Assembly: GCA_018806985.1 (NCBI GenBank)
Contig: JADANN010000461.1
Span: forward strand, 3,061,276-3,125,275
Direction of reading: 5' to 3'
DNA from: Angiostrongylus vasorum
Lineage: Eukaryota > Nematoda > Chromadorea > Rhabditida > Metastrongylidae
DNA: 64,000 nt
The translations under genes and the position numbers were made by a program. Of the stretch, positions 46,201 to 56,195 are shown in pieces (the first letter of the stretch is position 1; the number at the start of each line of letters is the position of its first letter). The notes beneath the pieces are model-generated. The model had not been told where the DNA came from. It did not search any database and saw only the letters and a program-made list of their open reading frames with translations.

Positions 46201-49200
46201 TCGACAGCAAATGATGACGAAGACGAAGTCGAAGCGTTTTTATGAACTTGGAGAAGTTCTACAGAGAAGACCACACATTCTTCAAGGTCATCATTGGAGA
46301 TTTCAACGTCAAGATTGGTCTAAGAAGAACGTCTGAAGAACGTTACATTGGGACCAACGGATTAGAATGGAACGAACAGGGTAAGCGGCTCTCTGGATTT
46401 AATATGACGACCAAGACCATCCATGGTAACTTGCAATTCCAAAAGCTCCACCCTCAACGCTGGACGTGGGAGTCTTCCAACGGAGAGTACAATAACGAAA
46501 TAGACCACGTCATAATAAATCGAAGGTATTGCCTATCCGATGTCGCTACTGACTCAAAATTCTACATGTGTTGGGCCATAACCTACTTCGCGTAGGATTC
46601 CACTTAGCGCAGAAAGGAGAGAAAGGCAGTTATGATCGAAAATGCAGAGGATGGGAGAACTATTTGGAAAGCCCACCGAAGCCTGACCCGTTACACTGTC
46701 ATGAAGACTGCAGTGCGACGACCAGACTGTTACAGTTCCCAGAAAAGCAATGGAGAAAATCGCTCATGACCAGTACTCGACCTTCCTCAATAGTGATGTC
46801 CTCCTACCATCATATATTTACAGGAAGATGGATATGTCGTCCTACTGGTTCTCTCTTCTGAAATCTAACATGCTGTTTTGCCTGTAAAGAATCGACCAAC
46901 GCCAGGTACGATCTGAACACCTAAGTAAATTTCCGCCAGTTCTCATAAACACACTGGCGGGGCTGTTCACAGTTACCTGTCAGAATGCAAGGTTCCTGTT
47001 CAATGGAAGAGCAGTAACATTGTGTTATTGCTCAAGAAGTGTGACCTTCACGATATCGGCAGCTCTCACCTAATCTGCTTGCTGTCTGTCGTATGTAAAC
47101 TCTTCACTTGAGCCATCTTAAACAGGATTGACAGAACACTGTACGAAGGACAGTCATGTAGGCAAGCAAGGTTTCAAAAAGATTCGGTACGATGGGCATC
47201 ATTTGCAAAGGCTACTTTTTTACTATTTACTAGCGCCCGGTCGAGCCACTCACCATGAATCGGACGGTAGGGGATAGCGCGAAAAATGCGCTTTCTTCAA
47301 GGTGGGTTCCCAGCGATTGTATACATACCTTTGTAAATTTTCTCATTCTAACACATTTGCGGTGATATACGTTGATTTCGAGTCGATTTCATCGTTTCTT
47401 TTATAGCGCGGTTTTTTCTACTGTAGGTTTTGATTTTAGTAAACAGCTAACTTGCCACAAATACAGGCCATAAATTATCCAAGATTAACTATTCTCTGCA
47501 CATCACAGTTTGTGAAAACAGCTTTTCAATGCGAGTTTGTCTGTATTCATGAGTCCCATGGCGATTCCGCTGCACACTGTTCCGAAGTAACGGCGCTCAG
47601 ACTTTTGACGCTAAGAAAAGTACTGACATATCCCTGCTATAGCTGTAGTTTGAAAAACCTCTTTTTTCCAGTAAGATGGTAAACCACTCAGATGGCGTGT
47701 ATATCCGAAAATGTGCCGTATATGGAAAAGCATGGCTTTGGAACCTAGCCAAATAACGACTTTTTCAGTGTAACTTGTTCAGGAATCGACTTTCACATTG
47801 GACTTGATCTTTCTCAAGAGTATCGAGTAGCGCGAGTTTCATTACCAAGAATCTTGGACGTGATTAGTGAGGTTTGGTCGGATACGTACATGATTGAACA
47901 ATTTTTCCACTTCGTCACTTTGGGCAAGGTACGACATTTCCCACTAATTCATTTTATCAGCTTAAACTGTAAATGTAGTCGTATTTCTAAAAATGCACCA
48001 TCATGAAAGAAAAATGTACAAAAAATGCCATGCAAATGTGATGAATATGGGTTACAGTAGGCTTTCCAGAATACTTCTTGATACTTGATAGTTGAATGGC
48101 CTGTCCTCACTGGTTGTGCAGCCCCCAACATAACCTCCATTTTTCGGAGATTTGAAGGTTACGCGATTGTGGTTCTCTAGAACCCCGAGGTCAGCCTGGC
48201 CAAAGTCTGCCCTAGGTCTTCACCACCACAGGCGGTCGCAGCCCTTTTGGGGGGATTTGCCATCATGTGACTTTGATACCAGGACGGTAGTAGATCCTGG
48301 AATTCGTTTACTCTTAGCTAGGCTTCCTGATGGAAACGCCAGACTCATTCTCAGCTTGGGAGACCATGCCAGTGCGATGAATCCCCTGCTGTACGTCGCT
48401 GTTCGACATCCAGGACCACCTCCCAGCCGTGATGAGGCGGTAAACCGTTCGGAGGCAAAATACAACACCGAAGACAAAATGAAGGAGGTTGATGACAAAA
48501 TCTCTGCATCCTTTGGAGTAGGGATCGTCCATTAATGCTACTTTTAGAAATCTGTAATATCGAAATGATGGCGTTTGATTTTTAAAGGGACAATCAAAAG
48601 CGTAGATTTTTTAAGAAGATTAAACCCTTCATGACTCATTGATGCTTTATTTCCGAAAACTTATCAATCACCAAGTTTGTAGTTGAAGAAAAAATTCCCG
48701 AAATCGGCTTAACATAGGGTTACCTTTGCATCGATTTCCATTTTTTTTTTCGCTTATAAGGAATAGTGCTCTTCAATAGTTTAAGCTTTATAGCAGCAAA
48801 AGGTGTTCTTAGATGTCAGCCTACTATGCACAACAAGAGTTCATCACCCATCAACATTACCTAAATGGAGGAGTTTTTCTATGTGACGGAATGTCCTGGA
48901 AGTTTCTTTTTCACAAAATGTGGAAGTAAAAGCCCCCTCTTAAAAAAGTTTGGTGTTCGCGTGTAGCCAAAGACAGTGAATTTTGGAAGTAAGGAAAGAC
49001 TTCGGTAAGGAACTTTGGAGTGCGCTAGTTACGAGTGGAGTCCTTAGTAGTGTTTGCCTCGATGATTAACGAGATACTACGGACTTGCTTAGTTCCCGAT
49101 AAAAGACGATAGTTCTTCGACAGTGGTAGCGACCTCGTTCATTACGCAGGCTGTCAGACCTACCCAGACGCTGGGCCGACGCAGCTTTGAGGTAACCAAA

Positions 49201-50524
49201 CCTCTCATCCACCTAGTGTCGGGAAGCAGGTACCGACAATCAGACTTACCCTGATCAGCGTGGGAACGCCCCATCACGGCTGTCTCAGAATTCCAGAGGA
49301 CATCGACTTGTCCAGCATTCAAAGCCATTTGTGATGAAGACAAAAAAAGATTCAAGCAGCAGCCGAAGCTACATACAAAAGGAAAGTTCGACCGCCAACG
49401 TGGATGGTGAGTACGAGGTTTGAATGCAAGAAATGTTGGGATCCGCGCTGTGTGATAAATGTGATGTCAGATCATTTAGTAAAATGTGGTGTTCGTAAAG
49501 GTTTCTGACAACTAGAAGACTTGAGGAGTTGCTAACATGACCCGATTGTAGAAAAGGCTTTGCCGGAATCGCTTTATAAATAGATGTCAAAGTATGTGTG
49601 CTGTAATTTACTACGTCTTCATATGGTCTGTCACATAAACACGTTGCTGCCAGCATTTGGAAGTGTTTTAAAGATATACCAATCTGTTTCATACGATAAA
49701 AAAAGGATGAAGCTGTCGTGTTGATCAATCTCTGAGGGATGCGTCGTACATTCGACTCCATTAGTCATCGTTAGAGGCGATTGAATGCATATATGGCCTT
49801 TTACAATGCCTCGCGGTGGCCTATCGATGCATCGAGCTAGTACTGCTATCCTCCCAGACAAGTCTGGTACCAATTTGCCGATCCCGGACGGATGGAGGGC
49901 TTGGTGAGCCTGCGCTGCGGATCCGATCCCACGGGTATTGTAGAGCGCCTTGAGCACTTCGCCATACGCGCCCCATAAAAATTTCATGTGATAACTGTGA
50001 TTTATCATAATGAGTATAGCTGAAATAATAATCAGTTCCACACCAGGTTACTGATCAATGGATTCCTTCGAAAAAGGCGCTGTTGTTGTTGTTGTTGTTG
50101 TTGTTTGTTGTTTATTGTTTATTGTTTATTGTTTATTGTTTATTGTTTACTGTTTATTGTTTATTGTTTATTGTTTATTGTTTATTGCTTATTGTTTGTT
50201 GTTTATTGTTTATTATTTATTGTTTATTGTTTATTGTTTATTGTTTATTGTTCATTGTTTATTGTTTATTGTTTATTGTTTATTGTTTATTGTTTATTGT
50301 TTACTGTTTATTGTTTATTGTTTATTGTTTATTGTTTATTGCTTATTGTTTGTTGTTTATTGTTTATTATTTATTGTTTATTGTTTATTGTTTATTGTTT
50401 ATTGTTCATTGTTTATTGTTTATTGTTTGTTGTTTATTGTTTATTGTTTATTGTTTACTGTTTATTGTTTATTGTTTATTGTTCATTGTTTGTTGTTTGT
50501 TGTTTGTTGTTTGTTGTTTGTTGT

Positions 50525-50559
<35 letters not shown>

Positions 50560-53313
50560 ATGAGTCGATGGTTGACATTTATGGAACGGTTATGCCGAGG
50601 TTTATAAAAATCGGTTTTTAAGTTACTACTAAGTTTACTTTTTCTGCTATAAAGAATGAAAAATTATTATTAATGGAGCTTCATGAGAAATTGGTATCAC
50701 CATTTCATAATTAGAATAAGTGTTTTTAAGAATATTTTTTCTAAAAGTACAAATTGCCTGCTCAGTAGGGACCCACTTGATCAATAAGGCACGAAAAGTA
50801 TCATAAATTCATGCAATCTCCCTCTTTATAGATGTTGGAGAGAAGATGATCCTGGTAGCTGGCTCGACTTCGTCGTAGCATGGGTAGCTCTTACCTGGGC
50901 ATCCTAATTTTTTTTTACAGCATTTACATCCATAGTGTGGTTCCCAGCACTTCTTGCATTTCGATTCACTTCTTTGTATCTGTCATGAATAGAGGTTTTC
51001 CAGCTTTCTGCTGTGGTTTCGCCCGCTGCGCAAGGATTTTCTTTCGTCATGGATGTCAATGAATGTTGGTCAAGTCAGTTCACCGCGGACTTCTGAGATC
51101 GCCGAACTAGAGCGTTCCAACTTGCATTTCAGGGAATGACCTTTTCCATGAAAAGCTTGGTACCAATTTCGTGAACCCGAAGGGATGAGAGGTTTTGTGA
51201 GCATGGTATGAGGTGAAATCAGCACCATGCTTGTGGTAATCGGCATCAGTACCAGTGCGTTATCCGTTCCAGCAACTGGATTAGAGATGTCGAGTTCCTC
51301 CTCAGCTTGGGATACCACTTCACCGATGAACACTGTCTAAATAGCACAATCTGAGGCACTTTTGTCACGATCACGCCAGAAACCAGAGAACAAAAGATAG
51401 GAGTACAGACAAAAATTTCAAAAGTGGTTCTATGAAGAAAAAATAATGAAAGAAATGGAAAACTCCGTAAAGCCACCATGGCCCATGAAATATGGTTGAA
51501 AAATGATGTGATGAGAATAATCGAATGCCATTGGAGGTTTTCTTATACAGTTATTAACAATCTGTGGTTCAGAATAGCGCCTTCCATCGAGCGGCCAACA
51601 ATCCGTCATGGATCAATGTGCTCTTCAAGTGTACGGTGAATAATCCAGAACAACACGCAATGGAACAGGCGGCCGCTCTCGGCATCGGAAACGCCCGGTC
51701 ACTTGCCACCATGTTCAACTTGGTTGGTTTAATTTGAACAAAGTCCCTCTATAAAGGAAAAAAACCGGGATTCTTATCCATTTGTTGCTTTTTTTCTCCT
51801 AACAGTTTTACAGTATATGGTGGTCTAGCGCACTGTCCATTATCGTACATGTCGCTTACTTACACGATAAAAGAAAAGTTGATCAACGTGTATTTAACTC
51901 CATTCGTTGTATCCTAAAAAAAATTGAACGCGTATTTGGCCTAAATAGACTTGTAAGGGCCTGCCGTTGTATTAAATTAGTGTTTTTACCCTCATAGATA
52001 AGTCGCGTACAAATTTGCTGACTCCGAAAGGATATGAAGTTAGTCTGCCATTGACTCGGGATCGAACCGATGGCTACATGTATATTGCAAAGCATCTAAA
52101 CCACCACGCTACAGGTGACTCACTCCCACATATGTGATCACCACTTCGAGCAGTGTAAAAGCCTGTTTGTGCAGTCATTAGTAAACCGAGTATGACTGAG
52201 TGATTTAAGTGGTGTTCCACATTTCTGTCATTACTTACACTTTCATTTAAGTGAAGGGATAAACGTTCCTACGTTTTCCATTCATCAGTGAAAGTTTCTC
52301 ATCTACTTATTTTCTATTTTTGTAAGCTTCTACCTTTTTTCCTTTTGAACACTTTAACCAAAACTTTTCAGCTTGTTACCGGTCACCTTGTCAGCGAGAA
52401 AACACTTGCAATTCTTCAGAAACCGGTTGTCAACGGAACGGATTACGTTATAAATGTTCCTGTGGCTAAAGGCCATGGTTTTCTCTACGTTCCTATACCA
52501 GAAGCGAAAGTAAGTCATTATATTATTAAAGCATTTGCGTAGGCCACTCCCAGAGGAAAATCGAAACTAGAATGAATGGAACTGTATAAAGCCACTGAGA
52601 TGAAGTGAGAAAAGAATGGCAAGGAAATAAAAGGAAGAGAAAGGAAAAAAAATTGTGTGAGCGAAGTGCTCCTTTGGTTATTGGACATACTGTGAAGCAA
52701 CGAAATATGAAAAGGAATTGGTAGTGAGCGAAACCTGCTTGAAGCATAAATAGTGCGCTAAACCTGCTAGGAGTGAAGATTGTTTGGTTCTTATTTGTTC
52801 TCAATGAAATTTTCTTGTTGAAAAAAAAACGAGCAACATGTCCATTTGTGCTTGTCGCGCCCCGTAGCTATCCAGTAGGCGCCGTCTGCTCAGCGAATGA
52901 ATAGGGGATCGCACTTTTCCAGTGAGATCCTTACTTTTATAAGACACCCACCAAAATCTGCCATGATAGAGGTTTACCGCTAACTGGCCATCCAGATGCT
53001 AATCACGAACTCTAGATTATCGTCATCAGCCTACAGCCACTGTTAGGTGCTCAATCACCAGTTTTATTATTAGTCAACTCATACAAATGGGAATAATAGT
53101 CTTACCTTTCAGGACAGCATTCTAATCATCCATCCCGGCAATGGGTGTCAACAAATCTCGTTCGACATCCATAATCAAATTGTTGTCTCTTATGTGACAA
53201 ACGGACTAAAAGTCGGTAACTTCGACCATTGTCGAAACTACAAACGTATTCATTACGCAATTTATGATGCACTGGAAAATTTCAACAACTCACTGAAACC
53301 AGAGGAAGCGTGA
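40234..53313 (+). CDS. lact: Serine beta-lactamase-like protein (LACT family), complete, eight exons
   Basis: Exons: 40234-40376, 40927-41050, 43024-43194, 45279-45504, 47783-47928, 51573-51722, 52372-52509, 53113-53313. They join in frame to 432 aa. The N-terminus (residues 1-25) is hydrophobic and may be a membrane anchor or signal. It is followed by a class C beta-lactamase/penicillin-binding fold: [20 protein letters not shown], the active-site SxxK in FSSTKA (S97, K100), the second motif with a Tyr general-base candidate in GYHAFTFGW (Y186, in place of YxN), and a last segment with HPGNG (H373) followed by [10 protein letters not shown]. Nematodes have a family of such LACT proteins related to LACTB and bacterial esterases; their substrates are mostly unknown, so hydrolase or scaffold roles are both possible. 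Introns are packed with antisense SINE-A, an RTE copy, Repeat C and a minisatellite. The donor of exon 6 (GTTGGT) is chosen because it keeps frame with exon 7. Which family member it is cannot be told. Confidence 0.92.
40528..40825 (-). repeat. SINE-A, well conserved, LACT intron 1
   Basis: Inverted full copy. Tail AAAGCTCTCGACGTTGATCA, core CAGACAAGTCTGGTACCAAT, CCCCGGATGGATGGAAGGC, head CACTATGCCACACGCGCCC. It carries an insertion (TTTTGTTCGG) between core and head. Confidence 0.75.
41293..41620. repeat. SINE-B foldback repeat, diverged
   Basis: Left outer end AATACAATCACAATGGTGCTG, right outer end GCTGATATCTGAGCACGCTTG. In between are GCTAGCCACCACACCAACAG and its inverted partner TTGGTGTGGTGGGTAG. 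In LACT intron 2. Confidence 0.6.
42160..42442 (-). repeat. SINE-A, LACT intron 2
   Basis: Inverted copy. Tail AAAAGGATAAATCTCTCGGC, then CAGAGAAGTCTGATACCAAT, head CACTGCGCCACACGTGCC. Confidence 0.75.
43215..43475 (-). repeat. SINE-D, partial
   Basis: Starts 20 bases after the donor of LACT exon 3. CATGACCCGCCATCAGATC, GATCCTAGCACTTTCTGC, GTTGATCGAGTCGATTCTCC and CGTTCCCACGTGGATTGGAG match the tail half of the copy at 39,566; the core is missing. Confidence 0.6.
44615..44897 (-). repeat. SINE-A, reference-quality copy, LACT intron 3
   Basis: Inverted full copy with clean head (CACTGCGCCACACGCGCC at the + strand right end), B-box-like GGAGATCGACTCCACGTG, core CAGACAAGTCTGGTACCAAT then CCCCGGAGGGATGGAAGGC, and tail AAAAGCTCTCGGCTTTGATC. 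Confidence 0.8.
45950..47200 (+). mobile_element. RTE-type non-LTR retrotransposon, endonuclease plus RT start
   Basis: In LACT intron 4, sense orientation. The longest frame (46,242-46,595) encodes the endonuclease core: [38 protein letters not shown] and [16 protein letters not shown], with the GDFN and (D)H catalytic segments visible. Further on (46,940-47,200) come [19 protein letters not shown] and [14 protein letters not shown] from the RT start. Stops and frameshifts occur throughout, and the RT catalytic part is absent. Confidence 0.8.
48075..48460 (+). repeat. Repeat C, full-length copy, LACT intron 5
   Basis: TACTTGATAGTTGAATGGCC at the left end, GAGGTCAGCCTGGCCAAAG, GATACCAGGACGGTAGTAG, CTGTACGTCGCTGTTCGAC and GAGGCGGTAAACCGTTCGG at the right. 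It matches the copy at 12,020 throughout. Confidence 0.75.
49150..49370 (+). mobile_element. Fragment resembling the 5' end of a second RTE family
   Basis: The + frame reads [20 protein letters not shown] followed by LISVGT. From memory this resembles the segment leading into the endonuclease of another hookworm RTE element, but the catalytic motifs are not reached. It lies in LACT intron 5. Confidence 0.35.
49698..49975 (-). repeat. SINE-A, LACT intron 5
   Basis: Inverted copy. Tail AAAAAAGGATGAAGCTGTCG, core CAGACAAGTCTGGTACCAAT then TCCCGGACGGATGGAGGGC, head CACTTCGCCATACGCGCCC. Confidence 0.75.
50080..50560 (+). repeat. Heptanucleotide minisatellite (TTGTTTA)n flanked by (TTG)n
   Basis: About 60 units of TTGTTTA with scattered single-base variants (TTGTTTG, TTGCTTA, TTGTTCA, CTGTTTA, TTATTTA). 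It starts and ends in pure TTG runs (50,080-50,105 and 50,521-50,560). Larger repeated blocks are visible: the order of variants near 50,148-50,240 recurs at 50,305-50,410. Because 7 is not a multiple of 3, all three + frames stay open and encode the same periodic peptide. In LACT intron 5. Confidence 0.95.
50895..51250 (-). repeat. SINE-D, LACT intron 5
   Basis: In + strand order: GTTCCCAGCACTTCTTGCA, GTTGGTCAAGTCAGTTCACC, GCTTGGTACCAATTTCGTG then CCCGAAGGGATGAGAGGTT (the core shared with SINE-A), and AGTGCGTTATCCGTTCC at the head. Confidence 0.65.
51866..52115 (-). repeat. SINE-A, old diverged copy, LACT intron 6
   Basis: Inverted: GAAAAGTTGATCAACGTG, ATTGAACGCGTATTTGGCC, AGATAAGTCGCGTACAAATT, CTCGGGATCGAACCGATGGC (B box) and ACCACCACGCTACAGGTGAC (A box region). 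Confidence 0.55.
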
Positions 53314-54516
53314 CTTTCTCAAGAAGTTCTGCTTCTGCTATGCGATCAACCAATCGTTCAGTGGCACTCCTTCGCTGATCATTTCGATGAATTTATATTG
53401 TATTTTGCTTCACTTTTCAGATGTTACGAATTCAATCATGCTTTTTGAAGATGACCTTTAGGAATTATTTATCAGAGAAGATAGCTGTAGACTTTTGTAT
53501 GCCAGCACAGATTGAAGTATGCTTGGTTACTGAGATGTTCTACGAGAGCACAATTTCCCATTCTTTTCGATGCTCCGGTATGGTTGTGCCACGGCTTTCC
53601 CAAGTCCTTACCTCAGTTATTGTCATCAATCTTCCAATCCTTGTGGTTCAGACAAAAAGTTTCGCCCTTGCCACCATTTTTCTGCCATGACAGCGACTGT
53701 TCCCAGCTTTGAATAACTCCTACTGGGCTTTCGGATGACAACATCTAACTTCCTTTACGGCCTTATGAAGCTGCTGGGAGTTGAATTCACCACTAAACTT
53801 TGTAGTTCGATAATCAAGAACACCTCACCATAAACGCTGAAACGGTAAATTACGTAGACGAAGTGTACGTATAATGTCATTGTAGCTATTGTATATGAAT
53901 GAATTTTTGCGATGAACGTTTTCCATCACCCAGATGCACCTACTTCTCAGAGAAGCGAAGCTCGCTTTTTATCCGCAATTAACTCCTTGTGAGCCACCTT
54001 GGGACTCGCCACGTCGCCCTCGCGACTAACCGGCCTTCGATCCCTCTATTAGAGAGATCTTTAGAAGGAGATGAGCAGCATAACCGCATTGGAGCCTATC
54101 TGATAAGCCAACTAACGCGCCCAAAATTCCGCGCTCACCCATTCGGTTCAACAGTCCTTCTGGCGCTCTGTTATGCAGAAATGGGCTGATACTTTAACCA
54201 TGTCGACAACTCTGCGCACTACCCAAAAACCGGCTGAACGATGTCTTTTGAAATATAAGCGACACACACAAAATCAAGCTGAGGTGCGAAGCTCAGATCT
54301 TCATCTCTGAGAGCCATGACACTACATATTGATGTCGAAACATGGATGGACCGATAATATAAAGAGAAGAAAAAAGGTGACTTATGGACCAAACAGTGGA
54401 ACGGACTCCAGTGGAACGGACTCCAGTGGATGCAAACTGGCACCATCTAAATGATGGGCTGATTTGTATGTAACCAAAATCAATTAGCTACACTTGAAAC
54501 TGCAAATATTTTCCAG

Positions 54517-54587
54517 ATCATGGTATGAGAATTGCGCACGCCACCATGTTCGAACAAGTGGAAAACGTGTTGGGAGAGATTACCGGT
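54517..54587 (+). other. Possible orphan exon between the convergent LACT genes
   Basis: A 71-base segment is framed by TTTTCCAG and a strong donor-like GGTAAGG, and is open in two frames (HGMRIAHATMFEQVENVLGE, or SWYENCARHHVRTSGKR). Read through the donor, the first frame ends at a TAA at 54,618; an AATAAA lies at 54,720-54,725. I do not recognise either peptide and see no partner exon. Confidence 0.25.
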
Positions 54588-54739
54588 AAGGAGGGGTCAT
54601 CCAAGCATCGAAGAAAGTAATTTTAAATTTGAGTTTTACCTTCCTAAAGGGTTTTTATCCATTACAGTGACGGTTTAGGACAACACTTTTTTCCACGCTA
54701 GATTACTGTACCTGAATCAAATAAATATATTACACCCAT

Positions 54740-56190
54740 ATCCATCTTAGACAAGGGCGTCATGGCAGCACACAACCTCACCTTGCGTGCTGAGGCGTTC
54801 CAGTCTTGAAGAATTTAAATGTTCAACGAGGGTCTCATTCTCCAACGGTCGTCAATGTAGCAAAGGGAGTTCGATTTTCTCATTCGGTACTCTACCTAAT
54901 TATGTTTAAAAAAACTATATGAGAACTTATAATTGAAATCTCATCGCACTGCTATTCCCATAATTTTGTGAGCCGATCCTACTTGGAAAGTAGAGGGCGC
55001 TTAAGAAAAGAAAAAAAAGTGTCCCTAGAATGAGACTGTGAAGAAAAACAATTAGCTCTATATGTATTCAATACGATGTGCAATTGGAAGTCTTCAGGAC
55101 TACGCTACAAAAGTATATCGACAAGTCTGAAGTGATTCTATGAACAAAAACTGAGCAACAGAGGGCGTCATTCTCTGTTCTTCAGTTTGTGTTTCCGTAG
55201 TGATCAACAACATCACTGGTAGATGAGGATGAGGTGTGGATGGGTAAAAAGTAGACAACGCTCAATTCTCGCCTCTTCACTCGTTTTTTTTTACCAGCAA
55301 TAAAACTTGCGATTTCAATCTCAAAAGCTTTTATTTACTGTCGTCAGTGCAATCATCGACGCTTTGTCTAACATGGCCCAATTCGGTCCGATTACTGAAG
55401 CATAACTATTAGATGGTGGTCATTGTTGTGACAACGAACCACACAAATTCTCACTTTCCGTCCTTTGATGGCAGAGATGTTTAAGATTCCATTTCTAGAG
55501 GGCTTCACTTCGCCTCTGAAACGATGTTGCTGTTGTGAAGACGTTTTCCTTAAAAATTCATTCCAGGCAATGTCTACAAGAACACTACCTATATTTTAAT
55601 ATTATTTTACACGCAGTTGGTCTATGTGGTTTACCGGCAAACCTGTCCAGTGAGCTTTGCCTGAGTATGTAAACGTACATGCTGTAAATACAACGAAAGA
55701 TTCTTTAACCAGTCAGCCTCGCCACTGGGGATAGTTGCCACTATGGTCGACATATGGTCGTAAAGAAACACACATCTCTCTGATTCACAAGGATTGACGA
55801 TCACATGTGATGACGATTCGGGAACAGCTTCAGAGCACTTCTACCATCAGCACTCCAGAAATACAGAGAACTTCCTCAACCGCAGAGTATCAGTCAGTCA
55901 AAGTTAGCTGACGCTTACAAAACAATTATCGAGTAACCAGACATTTTGCGCATAAAATGACAACACTACGTCAATATGAGGTAGCACGCAGAAAACTAAT
56001 ATAATTAACTAGCTGGCTGTTTTGATAAATAATCTGAGTAGATTCTCAAGCACAAATCGATCCACAACATACAAAAAGTCAATCAAAAACAAAGTTGAAT
56101 CCATTCAGAAGGCCAGGGGAGTAGTGACATACAAAAATTGATTGCTAAGGTAGTAGGAGCACAACTTGAAAGGACCATGTTTGCTTCGGC
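54740..56190. other. Intergenic between convergent LACT genes, nothing recognised
   Basis: No exon-like segment or known repeat copy was noticed on either strand. Confidence 0.35.
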
Positions 56191-56195
56191 TTCAC

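Noticed and set aside
50080..50560. CRISPR array or telomeric repeat
   Set aside because: Units are contiguous without spacers, and the unit differs from the nematode telomere repeat TTAGGC.
50058..50621. Three long + strand ORFs (187, 174 and 152 codons) rich in CLLFIVY repeats
   Set aside because: All three arise from the TTGTTTA minisatellite, which lacks stops in every + frame; no start context or non-repetitive domain.
52040..52115. Possible tRNA gene with GGTTCGATCCC on the - strand (also 31,280 and 23,810)
   Set aside because: The boxes are those of tRNA-derived repeats; no cloverleaf with a paired acceptor stem could be drawn, and the sequence continues into the SINE core.
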